From contig OY969786.1 in the NCBI GenBank assembly GCA_963703075.1, forward strand, positions 2,542,001-2,606,000: DNA of 64,000 nucleotides, read 5' to 3'. Under the pieces are notes generated by a model. That model was given only the letters and a program-made list of their open reading frames with translations. It ran no database searches and was not told where the DNA came from. Shown here in pieces: positions 17,821-26,145 of this stretch (its first letter is position 1; the number at the start of each line of letters is the position of its first letter). Made by a program: the position numbers and the translations under genes. The DNA comes from Korobacter sp963703075. Lineage in GTDB: Bacteria > Acidobacteriota > Terriglobia > Terriglobales > Acidobacteriaceae.

Positions 17821-18762
17821 ATGCATCGACCAGCTATCGCTATTGATCTTGGTGGAAGTCACGCGACCGTCGCCATTGTGCGCAGCGCGGAGGTACTGGC
17901 TTCGGAAGAAGTTTCGCTGAACTGCGCCCGACCACTCGAGCCGGAACTCGCGGGGTTCGCAAATGTGATTCGGGAATTACTTGGGCGGTTGGGGATGGAG
18001 GCATCTCAGTGCGCCGGCATTGCGTTGGGGTTTTGTGGGCTGGCGGATGCGCGCATCGGACGCGTGATTTCGACGAACAAGAAATATGAAGATGCACCGT
18101 CGATCGATTTCAATGCCTGGAGCCGGCGGGAGTTCGGGCTGCCCTTCGCGATTGAAAACGATGCGCGCATGGCATTGCTTGGAGAGCGTTACGTGGGCGC
18201 AGCACGGGGTTTCGACAACCTGGTGATGATCACGCTGGGCACGGGGATTGGCGGAGCGGCCATGATTGAGGGCAAGCTGCTGCGCGGAAAACATGCACAG
18301 GCGGGATGTTTAGGCGGACATTTGCCGGCCAAAGCGGGCGGGCGTCCGTGCACCTGCGGGGCGATCGGATGCCTGGAGGCCGAGGCGTCGGGATGGGCGC
18401 TACCGCTGATTGCGCGCGAGTGGCCGGGATTCTCCGAGAGCGGACTGGCGCGGGGTGAGATCAACTTTCGGGCATTGTTCGAACTGGCAGCTTCCGGCGA
18501 TCGAGTGGCGACGGAGATCCGCGACCACTGCCTGCTTGTGTGGGCGAGCGCCGCAGTAGGACTGATCCATGCGTACGATCCGGAATTGATTCTGTTTGGC
18601 GGCGGCGTCATGCGAAGCGCGGAATTGATTCTTCCCTACATTCAGAACTACGTGAACGCGCATGCCTGGACGCCGTGGGGCAAAGTGCGGGTGGTCGCAG
18701 CCGAACTCGGGAACCATGCGGGACTGTTCGGCGCAGTCCCGCTGCTCACGGAGAACGGTTGA
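17821..18762 (+). CDS. ROK family sugar kinase (glucokinase-like)
   Basis: This 313-residue protein has the normal length of ROK kinases without a DNA-binding domain. It shows the phosphate-binding AIDLGGSHATVAIV at the N-terminus, ENDARMALLGE near residue 117, ITLGTGIGGAAMI, and the ROK zinc signature CTCGAIGCLEAEASG. It likely phosphorylates glucose or another hexose with ATP in the cytoplasm. It is divergent from the two cupin isomerase genes, giving a short route from hexose to fructose 6-phosphate together with the transporter at 15010. Substrate is inference; N-acetylglucosamine or mannose kinases share the fold. Confidence 0.9.
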   Translation: MHRPAIAIDLGGSHATVAIVRSAEVLASEEVSLNCARPLEPELAGFANVIRELLGRLGMEASQCAGIALGFCGLADARIGRVISTNKKYEDAPSIDFNAWSRREFGLPFAIENDARMALLGERYVGAARGFDNLVMITLGTGIGGAAMIEGKLLRGKHAQAGCLGGHLPAKAGGRPCTCGAIGCLEAEASGWALPLIAREWPGFSESGLARGEINFRALFELAASGDRVATEIRDHCLLVWASAAVGLIHAYDPELILFGGGVMRSAELILPYIQNYVNAHAWTPWGKVRVVAAELGNHAGLFGAVPLLTENG

Positions 18763-18772
18763 TTCACCTGGG

Positions 18773-19810
18773 TTAGAACATCCGGAAATTTACTTCGACG
18801 GTCACCTGCACGGCGACGGGGCGTCCGTCTTTCATCGCCGGCTGGAATTTCCAGGTGCGGACGGCTTCGATTGCTTTTTCATCCAGGCCCATGCCCAAGG
18901 AACGTTGCACGCGGACGTCATGCGGACGGCCGTCGGCGCCGACAATCAGCCAGAGCGCGACCACACCTTCCATTTTTGACTTGCGTGCTTCTTCGGAATA
19001 CAGAGGTTCGGGATCGTAGATGGCGTGGGGCGCGCTGATTCCGTTACCTACGCGATAGATTCCGCCGCCCAACCCTCCACCGTAGCCGGGGCCGACACCG
19101 GCGCCGAGGCCAGAGCCAATTCCGCCGCCGCTCCCGGAACCGATCCCGGCACTCGCTCCGGCACCGTTCGAGGAGGTCAAAATTCCAGAGAGCGGATCGC
19201 CGAGGTTGCCGAGCTTCGTCAAGTTGGGTGGCCCCACGACGGTTGGCTCAACCGCAAGTTTCGGGGCGTTATTGCGCACCACGATGGCCGGGGGGGTGAT
19301 TTGCTCGAGCGCAAAACGCGGCGCTTCGCCCTTCGAGGCTGCGATCTTGTCGCGGTCGCCACCGCCGCCGCCACCGGAAGTGCGGGTCGGCGCCGCAGGC
19401 AGCACGTAGGGGCTGAGGTCGGTCAACAGCTCGATCTTCTGCACTTTCACCTCGGCTGCATGGCGGACCATCCAAAAGCCTGAGGTGAAGATGAGCGCGA
19501 CGATCGCTGCGTGCAATATGGCCGACACGACGAAGTTTGTGCTGTGCACGGGATAGAGCTCATGCGGCATGCGGAATAAGGGTGCGTCCGGCGACGTGCG
19601 GCGCACGGGGACGCGCTTTGCCGCGATCGGCCTTTCTAATTCGGCCAGCAAGGAGGAGCGAAATTCCGGCCGTGCGGTGAGTTGGAGATCCCTGGCGATC
19701 GGAAGCAGCTCCTCGACGAGAGGATCGAAGTCTTCGGGGGCAATCGCGTGGCCGGTGAGGATCTGTTCGACGGCTTGGTCCAATTGTTCGTAAACGGCAT
19801 CGCTATACAT
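18773..19810 (-). CDS. TonB family protein with N-terminal cytoplasmic domain
   Basis: The 345 residues divide into a soluble N-terminal domain (~1-90, rich in acidic helices, VYEQLDQAVEQILTGHAIAPEDF), one membrane segment (~92-112, FVVSAILHAAIVALIFTSGFW), a periplasmic linker with proline- and glycine-rich runs (~135-255), and a C-terminal TonB domain (SEEARKSKMEGVVALWLIVGADGRPHDVRV, then VRTWKFQPAMKDGRPV). TonB proteins carry proton-motive energy to outer-membrane receptors. The gene overlaps the sigma factor gene by eight bases and has GAGGAG before its ATG. The cytoplasmic domain sits where an anti-sigma factor would be expected, so it may bind the sigma factor; this is inference. Confidence 0.88.
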   Translation of the reverse strand: MYSDAVYEQLDQAVEQILTGHAIAPEDFDPLVEELLPIARDLQLTARPEFRSSLLAELERPIAAKRVPVRRTSPDAPLFRMPHELYPVHSTNFVVSAILHAAIVALIFTSGFWMVRHAAEVKVQKIELLTDLSPYVLPAAPTRTSGGGGGGDRDKIAASKGEAPRFALEQITPPAIVVRNNAPKLAVEPTVVGPPNLTKLGNLGDPLSGILTSSNGAGASAGIGSGSGGGIGSGLGAGVGPGYGGGLGGGIYRVGNGISAPHAIYDPEPLYSEEARKSKMEGVVALWLIVGADGRPHDVRVQRSLGMGLDEKAIEAVRTWKFQPAMKDGRPVAVQVTVEVNFRMF

Positions 19811-20339
19811 GGCGGCTCCTCAAATGATTTCGTAACGTTTGCAAGGCCCGGAATTGCAACTGCTTGACGGAACCTTCGCTGCGGCCCATCTCGCCGGCAA
19901 TTTCGGCAATCGAGCGGCCGTACACAAAACGCCGGGTGATGACGGTGCGCTGGTCATCGGGCAAGCGGTCCAGCAACTGAACCAGCAGGGCGCGACGCTC
20001 GATGCCATCCTCGGACGCGGCTTCGGGAAGCGACTCGCCCGCGATCTCACGATGTTTCGCCGGATTGCGCCAGCGATCGTGGAGAGCATTGGCGGCGATG
20101 CGCAGCAGCCACGCTTTGAAGGGCAAGCCGCGCCACTCGAAGTGGCCGAGTTTGGCCAGCGCCTGGTGGAAGACCTCCGAGGTGAGGTCCTCGGCTTCGG
20201 CACGATCGCGGGTACGACTGGCGATGTACGCATATACGCGGTCGAAGTTGTTTTCGTAGAGTTGCGCAAAGTCGCGGGGATCGCGTTGCGCCGCCTCGAT
20301 CAACAAGCGCTCATCGGGTTCCGTTACTAAGGCTCTCAA
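19803..20339 (-). CDS. RNA polymerase sigma factor, sigma-70 / ECF type
   Basis: This 178-residue ECF sigma factor has region 2 (FAQLYENNFDRVYAYIASRTRDRAEAEDLTSEVF and PFKAWLLRIAANALHDRWR) and region 4 (LLDRLPDDQRTVITRRFVYGRSIAEIAGEMGRSEGSVKQLQFRAL) in the usual order. Such factors redirect RNA polymerase to a small regulon in response to envelope signals. The start is a TTG with GGAGAG five bases upstream; no in-frame ATG is near. It is coupled by an eight-base overlap to the TonB-family gene, so that protein is its likely partner. Target promoters are not visible. Confidence 0.9.
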   Translation of the reverse strand: MRALVTEPDERLLIEAAQRDPRDFAQLYENNFDRVYAYIASRTRDRAEAEDLTSEVFHQALAKLGHFEWRGLPFKAWLLRIAANALHDRWRNPAKHREIAGESLPEAASEDGIERRALLVQLLDRLPDDQRTVITRRFVYGRSIAEIAGEMGRSEGSVKQLQFRALQTLRNHLRSRHV

Positions 20340-20565
20340 GCATGCTCTCCGGGGCCCAGCAATGAGCTAAACGGAGGTCAGGCCGAAAAGGTTACGGCGT
20401 CCGTTTGAAATTGTTGGACTGGTTGGACTGCGAGAGGTGAGGCGGTCGGCCACCGGGCGGCAAGAATTCCTTCTCGGGTTGCAGCATCTCGTCGGCCAAT
20501 TGCAACAGCAACGGGACGTGTTTCCGCGAGCAGAAACGCTGAGTCGGCGCGAACGTTCTTTCGGA

Positions 20566-22284
20566 TTACTTCAACTCAACCACAACAACTCCGTACGGTC
20601 CAACCTTCACGTTTTCCAGCGATGTCATGGGCTGCGTCTCGCTGCTCAAGAGAACCTTGCCAGTCGCGGATCCGAGATCGCTCGCAGTGAAGTCGAGGGT
20701 CTGCGCCACCCCACTCATGTTCAAGACAACCAGAACCTTGCTGCTGCCGGACCGGCGGAGGTAGGAGAGCGTATTCGCATCGGAGTTCCTGAGCGGAACA
20801 TATTCGCCTTCGTACAGCGCCGGCGTGGTGCGGCGCAGGGCGATGAGTTGCCGATACCAATTCAGCAGCGAGTTGGGGTCGGCCGTTTCGGAGGCGACGT
20901 TGACCTGGTCGTAATTTGAGCTGACCGGTAACCAGGGGTGAGCGCTCGCGTTGAATCCAGCGTTGGTGGTGTTGTCCCACTGCATGGGAGTACGCTCGCC
21001 GTCGCGGCCTTTCTCCTTCGGCCAGCCCTTCTTTCCGACCACATCCTTCACGTCTTCGAGGCGCGTGGGATCGTTGTTCGTCATCCCAATCTCTTCCCCG
21101 TAATACATGATCGCGGTGCCACGCAGCGTGAGATAGAGGGTAGCCATCAGCTTCGCGATCTGAGGATTGTGCGCTCCATCTCCATAGCGGTCGAGCCAGC
21201 GGCGGATATCGTGATTGCTGAGCACGAAAACCGGCCAGCCGTGCGCCGAATTGCTTTCGATGGCTGCGATCTTCTCGCGGAACGCCGGGGCGCTGAGTTG
21301 GTTGACCATGGTGAAATTGAAGTACATCGGCATTTGCAGTTCGTTATTCGAAGGTCCGTAGTAAGCCGCCAGCTTTTCCGGAGAGTCGGTCCAGGTCTCG
21401 CCGATGAGGACGCGTCCCGGAAACTCGTCAGCAACTTTGCGCAGGCGCTGCAGCTCGGTATGGACTTCCGGCAGGTTGGCGGTGTAGAGCCGCTGTTGCT
21501 GGTTCACGACGAACGCATACTGTTCTGGCGTGGACGGGTTGTCGGTTAGCTTGGGATCTTCGAAAAGTGTATCGACTGCATCGAGGCGAAAACCGTACAC
21601 CCCGCGCTGATACCAGAAGCGGGTGATGTCGAACATTTCTTTTTCGACGACCGGATTGCGCCAGTTCAAGTCAGGCTGATGAGGATCGAAGGCGTGGTAA
21701 TACCACTGTCCGGTTGCGGGATCGTTCTGCCAGGCAGATCCTCCGAAGACCGAGAGCCAGTTGTTGGGCGGCTGCTCGGGGCCTTTCCCGTCGCGCCACA
21801 CGTAGTAGTCGCGATAGGGATTGGACTTCGATTTCCGGGATTCCTGGAACCACTTGTGCTGGTCGGAGCTGTGGTTCACGACGAAATCGAGGATGACCTT
21901 GATGCCGCGTTTCCTGGCTTCCGCGACGAGCTGATCGAAATCAGCGAGGGTGCCGTATTGCGGATCGATGCTGCGATAGTCGGAGACGTCATAACCGAAG
22001 TCGACCTGCGGCGATGGGAAGCACGGAGTGATCCAGATGGCGTCGATGCCAAGCTTTTGCAGGTAGTCGAGATGAGCGGTTATGCCTTTGAGGTCGCCCG
22101 TGCCGTCATTATTCGAGTCGGCAAAGCTGCGAGGGTAGATTTCATAGAACACAGCAGTCTTCCACCAGTCGGGACGGCCGGCAAACTGGTTGGCGGGCAT
22201 GGCGGGGCCGACATCCTGGATTTGCGAGAACGCGAAGGCAGCGAAGCCCAGAGAGACAAGGAGAAGTCGAACGAATTTGCGCAT
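20566..22284 (-). CDS. GH13 alpha-glucosidase / oligo-1,6-glucosidase, exported
   Basis: This 572-residue protein has a signal peptide (KFVRLLLVSLGFAAFAFSQ) and a complete GH13 barrel. Conserved regions are DFVVNHSS, GFRLDAVD with nucleophile D235, GETW with acid/base E296, and SNHD with D359. The strand start VFYEIYPRSFADSNNDGTGDLKGI is typical of alpha-glucosidase, oligo-1,6-glucosidase and trehalose-synthase-like subfamilies. A beta-sandwich C domain closes the protein. It should release glucose from maltodextrins in the periplasm. The gene follows the second receptor gene on the minus strand, with a strong terminator between, so it probably has its own promoter. Confidence 0.92.
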   Translation of the reverse strand: MRKFVRLLLVSLGFAAFAFSQIQDVGPAMPANQFAGRPDWWKTAVFYEIYPRSFADSNNDGTGDLKGITAHLDYLQKLGIDAIWITPCFPSPQVDFGYDVSDYRSIDPQYGTLADFDQLVAEARKRGIKVILDFVVNHSSDQHKWFQESRKSKSNPYRDYYVWRDGKGPEQPPNNWLSVFGGSAWQNDPATGQWYYHAFDPHQPDLNWRNPVVEKEMFDITRFWYQRGVYGFRLDAVDTLFEDPKLTDNPSTPEQYAFVVNQQQRLYTANLPEVHTELQRLRKVADEFPGRVLIGETWTDSPEKLAAYYGPSNNELQMPMYFNFTMVNQLSAPAFREKIAAIESNSAHGWPVFVLSNHDIRRWLDRYGDGAHNPQIAKLMATLYLTLRGTAIMYYGEEIGMTNNDPTRLEDVKDVVGKKGWPKEKGRDGERTPMQWDNTTNAGFNASAHPWLPVSSNYDQVNVASETADPNSLLNWYRQLIALRRTTPALYEGEYVPLRNSDANTLSYLRRSGSSKVLVVLNMSGVAQTLDFTASDLGSATGKVLLSSETQPMTSLENVKVGPYGVVVVELK

Positions 22285-22306
22285 GCCGATGCCTCAGTGA
22301 ATCACG

Positions 22307-22335
22307 AAAAATCGGGCCTGCCTAAGCAGGCCCGA
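22307..22335 (-). terminator. Rho-independent terminator after the second TonB-dependent receptor gene
   Basis: A perfect 10-bp stem (TCGGGCCTGC paired with GCAGGCCCGA) with a four-base loop is followed on the minus strand by five T bases. It sits 37 bases beyond the receptor stop codon and upstream of the GH13 gene on the same strand. Confidence 0.8.
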
Positions 22336-22371
22336 GAGGAGGGAACGAAAACGGAGCAGCCATGGGCGAAC

Positions 22372-25300
22372 TTAGAAAACGAAGCGCACTGCCAATTGAA
22401 TCTCGCGATTGGTGTACTGCCGGACGCCGGTCACTTGGCCAAACGTCCCGTCGTTGAAGTTGCCGTCCGGGTTGGTGAATTGCGGAGTGTTGAAGACGTT
22501 GAAGGCGTCCGCGTGCAACTCCAGGTTGAAGCGTTCGGTGAGGTGCAGGTTTTTCTGCAAGCTCACGTCGACATCGCGGTAGCTCGGTCCATAGATTTGA
22601 TTTCGCCCGAGAGTACCGACACGGGCGTACACCGGTTTGCCGTCAAATCCGGTGATGGTCGGAATTGCGTCAGAGAAGGCACTCGGATCGAACCAATAGC
22701 CAGAGATGCTCTTGGGATAGCTAATGGTTCCAACCAGGTCCGGACGGTTGGTTGGATTCGCCACGGCGGTGGAGAGATCGACGGGAGTTCCGGTTTGCAG
22801 CTGGGTGATGAGGTTGGCTTGCCAGCCGCCGAACACGAGCTCCATGGGCCGCGAGAAATTGGAGCCGAAGTGACGGCCTTTGCCGAACGGCAGCTCGTAA
22901 AGAATCGAAGTGCTGAAGATCTGGCGCTGATCCTGGTTGGAATTTCCGTAGTTATAGCCGGGCTCGTAGAACGCCTGGAAGGTGGCGCCGGTGAATGCAC
23001 CGGGGGAGTTATCGAGGGTGTGCGACCAGGTATAGCTCGCTGTAACCATGACGTTCTTCTCGCGGTGCTCGGCGTGAACCTGGAGGCCGTCGTAATTGCC
23101 AATGCCGTTGTAATCGATGTAGGTGATGTTGCCGTCGGTGGGAAACGGCTTGGTGCCGGTTCCGATCTGGTAATTGTTGTAGGGATAATACGTAGCGAGA
23201 TTGCTGCTGTGGCTTCCTACGTAAGCGAGGTTGAGAACATCTTTCTCGCTGAGCTGCTGGGAGAACTGCAGGTTCCACTCCTGCACGCGGGAGTGATGGT
23301 TGTCCTGGTTCACTCCGTTCATCGACAGGCCGGCGGGCGGGTTCTGCGGATCGAAGTTCACGTAGCCAGGCGCCGGCAGCGGAGAGCTTACGGCCGCGGA
23401 GTTGGTGTTCACCGGGCAGCTATAAGGAGAAGAAGGAGCTGCGGTCTGGCCGCTGAGGGTGATGCAGGCTCCCTGGAAAGCATATTCGTACTTGGTGGCC
23501 TGGAAGGGCACCTGGTAATCGAGCTGGTAGCCGATGCCGCCGGAGTCGATGAAGTAGAAGATGCCATAGCCGCCCCGAACCACGGTCTTGCCGTTACCGC
23601 TGAGATCGTAAGCGAAGCCGAGGCGCGGAGCGAAGTTGGTGTAGTCCTGGTGAACGATCGAGTCGGGAACGCCATTTTGGCCGGCGAGGAGAACGGTGCC
23701 GTTGTTCACATCGAAGGAGGACATACGGTTATGCATTTCGGTGGGCCAGGTAAGTAGGTCGTAACGCAGGCCGAGGTTCAACGTCAGGCGTCGGGTGATG
23801 CGCCAATCATCCTGCGCGAAGAATCCGTCCTCCTGGTTGACTTCCCCGTAGAAACCGTTCTGAAATCCCACGGAGTAACTATCCACTCCGCCCACCAGCA
23901 GTTCGGAGGTTTCGTAGCCGGTGAAATCCTGGCCGTACGGCGCGATATAGAAGAAGCCCTTGGGCGCAACGGCGGTGAAGTACGAAATCTGGCGGCGAAT
24001 GAGGGTGCCGCCGAACTTGAAGGTGTGCTCGCCGCGTGTCCAGCTCAGGGTGTCGGAGATTTCGTAAGTGTTCTGGGGAACGGTGTAGGTTCCGTAATCG
24101 CCGGTGTAGCTGAGTTCGGAACCGGTGCCACCGATCAGGGCTCCGCCGCTATACAGCGGATCGCTTCCGTGATTGCAGTTGACGATTCCTAGCTGGGTGC
24201 AAACATCGACTCCATAGGAGGCTGGAATGTAGGCGTAGGTGATGCGGTTATAGCCGACACGGGCTTCGTTGACGATGTTGGGGCTGAAGGTATGGGTTTC
24301 GCCAAGCGCATAGCTGCGAGCGTGGGTGTAATCTCCGCCGCCGAGACCCGGCAGGAAGTTAAACGAATTCGTTTTGAGGCTGGTCGAATTGTCGTAGCTG
24401 GCGCGGGCAAAGACGTTGTCATCCTTACCGGCGTTCCAATCCATCCGGACATCGAAGGTGTTGTTCTTCAGGGTCTGCTGCTGGTTCGACACCAGGTAAT
24501 TGTTTTCGGCCCGGTCGGTAAGGGTGGGCATGGGAAACGCGTTCAGGTAATTGACAGCGGCCTGGTTCAGGCGGTCCGACGGGATGATGTTTCCGGCAAA
24601 CGGCTGACAGGTAATTGGGTCATAGATCTGGCCCTGGCTGGTAGCCGGATGATTCGAACCCGTACATACGGGAAAGGTAGTGATGAAGTTGCCGCCCGTG
24701 AAGGCGGGATTGAGAAGCTGCGAGAAGTCGCCGGTCCGCATCTGGGCGGTGGGCACGGTCATGTAGTAAGCGTTGATCGGCGTGTTCTCGCGCCAGCCCT
24801 CGTAATCCCCGAAAAGAAAGAGCTTGTCTTTGACGATAGGACCACCGAGAGAGCCACCGAACTGGTGCCGCTTAAAGGGCGGATTAGGCGTGGCGGGCGC
24901 ATCGTCAAAGCGGTAATTCGGATTGGAGTCGAGTCCGGCATCGCGATAGAACTCGAAGGCGGAACCGTGAAACTGGTTGGTACCGGACTTGATGGAACTA
25001 ACAACGATGGCGCCACCGGCGCGGCCGAATTCCGCGGGGGCCACGCTGGTATCGACCTTGAATTCCTGGGTCGCATCGACGGGCGGGAAGATGAGGATCG
25101 TGTTGACGAGCCCTTCGTTGTTATCGATACCGTCGAGGATGAAATTGTTGGCCTGGGGACGGAGGCCGTTGACCGAGATGGAAGCGCCGCCGCTGTCCTT
25201 GTTGCGATAGGTCTCGGTGTTTCCGCCGATGCCGCTGGCGTTGTCGCCATACTGCCCGCGGGTTACGCCCGGCGAGAGCATCGCGAGGTTGGTGAAGTTT

Positions 25301-25779
25301 CGTCCATTGAGAGGAAGCTCGGTGATCTGCTTGCCCTGAATCGTTTCGCCCATGGTGGCGTTGGACGTATCCAGCATGGGAGCGGCATCGGTCACGCTCA
25401 CGTTGGAGGAAACCTGGCCGGGTTGGAGCTTGAAGAGGAGCGTCTGGACCTGCGTGACGTTCAAAGTGAATTCTTGAGATTGTTTAGAGAATCCACTCGA
25501 GCTGGCAGACGCGGAATAATCTCCACGAGGAACGACGGGGAAGGAGAATTCACCCGCTTTACCGGAGGTGGTTGTGAGTTGAGCGCCCGTCTCGGTATTC
25601 GTGATGGTCACCGTGGCCCCGACAACGACCGCACCGGACGGATCGGAAACACTTCCGACGATCCGGCCTGAATCCGATTGCGCAAAGAGCGACAGGTGAA
25701 CGAAGCAAGCGAGCACAATCGCAAGCGCCGTTCGGCCGAGCCCGGTTAAGGTGCTCCTACCCTTGAATCGCATAAACAT
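22372..25779 (-). CDS. Oar-like TonB-dependent receptor with carboxypeptidase-regulatory-like domain
   Basis: This protein of about 1,135 residues has a hydrophobic leader (ALAIVLACFVHLSLFAQ), a carboxypeptidase-regulatory-like domain (GRIVGSVSDPSGAVVVGATVTI), a plug (LPLNGRNFTNLAMLSPGV, then SGTNQFHGSAFEFYRD) and a large barrel ending in REIQLAVRFVF. LPLNGRNF is highly typical of acidobacterial Oar receptors. The ATG at 25779 has AGGAG close upstream; an in-frame start at 25824 lacks one. It probably binds a glucan or another glycan, given the flanking GH13 and GH127-like genes. The ligand is not predictable from sequence alone. Confidence 0.93.
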   Translation of the reverse strand: MFMRFKGRSTLTGLGRTALAIVLACFVHLSLFAQSDSGRIVGSVSDPSGAVVVGATVTITNTETGAQLTTTSGKAGEFSFPVVPRGDYSASASSSGFSKQSQEFTLNVTQVQTLLFKLQPGQVSSNVSVTDAAPMLDTSNATMGETIQGKQITELPLNGRNFTNLAMLSPGVTRGQYGDNASGIGGNTETYRNKDSGGASISVNGLRPQANNFILDGIDNNEGLVNTILIFPPVDATQEFKVDTSVAPAEFGRAGGAIVVSSIKSGTNQFHGSAFEFYRDAGLDSNPNYRFDDAPATPNPPFKRHQFGGSLGGPIVKDKLFLFGDYEGWRENTPINAYYMTVPTAQMRTGDFSQLLNPAFTGGNFITTFPVCTGSNHPATSQGQIYDPITCQPFAGNIIPSDRLNQAAVNYLNAFPMPTLTDRAENNYLVSNQQQTLKNNTFDVRMDWNAGKDDNVFARASYDNSTSLKTNSFNFLPGLGGGDYTHARSYALGETHTFSPNIVNEARVGYNRITYAYIPASYGVDVCTQLGIVNCNHGSDPLYSGGALIGGTGSELSYTGDYGTYTVPQNTYEISDTLSWTRGEHTFKFGGTLIRRQISYFTAVAPKGFFYIAPYGQDFTGYETSELLVGGVDSYSVGFQNGFYGEVNQEDGFFAQDDWRITRRLTLNLGLRYDLLTWPTEMHNRMSSFDVNNGTVLLAGQNGVPDSIVHQDYTNFAPRLGFAYDLSGNGKTVVRGGYGIFYFIDSGGIGYQLDYQVPFQATKYEYAFQGACITLSGQTAAPSSPYSCPVNTNSAAVSSPLPAPGYVNFDPQNPPAGLSMNGVNQDNHHSRVQEWNLQFSQQLSEKDVLNLAYVGSHSSNLATYYPYNNYQIGTGTKPFPTDGNITYIDYNGIGNYDGLQVHAEHREKNVMVTASYTWSHTLDNSPGAFTGATFQAFYEPGYNYGNSNQDQRQIFSTSILYELPFGKGRHFGSNFSRPMELVFGGWQANLITQLQTGTPVDLSTAVANPTNRPDLVGTISYPKSISGYWFDPSAFSDAIPTITGFDGKPVYARVGTLGRNQIYGPSYRDVDVSLQKNLHLTERFNLELHADAFNVFNTPQFTNPDGNFNDGTFGQVTGVRQYTNREIQLAVRFVF

Positions 25780-26145
25780 TGCATCTCCTATGTAAGTGCG
25801 GCAAAGACCGGCGACAGCAGTCATAGCGCGTGCAGGGGACGGAGTGCATTCACTCTCGGCTTCGATTTTCTTGCGATTCTGAAATTTCGACGCCCCACGC
25901 GTCTGACTCGAACGACTTCTCTACCAGTGGCCGGAGATTAAATGTAGTTCCGCACTGAAGTCCTCATCGGCATTGACCGATTTCTGTACTGCGTTTGCAC
26001 TTCAGCATTTGTTCACTCCCGGCAGTGGTGGTGCTTGCTTTCGCGATGAGGCAATTCCTCGCCGGTGGCAAGCAAGCGGTCACATTCAACGCGAGCAGAA
26101 CCGAAACTTTTCGGGACCTTCGGCTCGCCGCGTGAAAAGTGGACT
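25780..26145. other. Intergenic stretch without a recognisable gene
   Basis: This 366-base gap separates the receptor start from the end of the GH127-like gene. It must hold the receptor promoter. I see no convincing reading frame, tRNA or mobile-element remnant; imperfect stem-forming sequences around 26030-26090 are not clear terminators. Confidence 0.5.

Noticed and set aside
19020..19330. Glycine-rich coding run in the TonB-family gene as a nucleotide repeat
   Set aside because: It is the periplasmic linker of the protein; the repeats are at amino-acid level and not a regular DNA repeat.
21679..23757. Plus-strand open frame of 692 residues opposite the GH13 glucosidase and second receptor
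   Set aside because: It is the antisense shadow of two clearly real genes, crosses their intergenic terminator and shows no recognisable domain.
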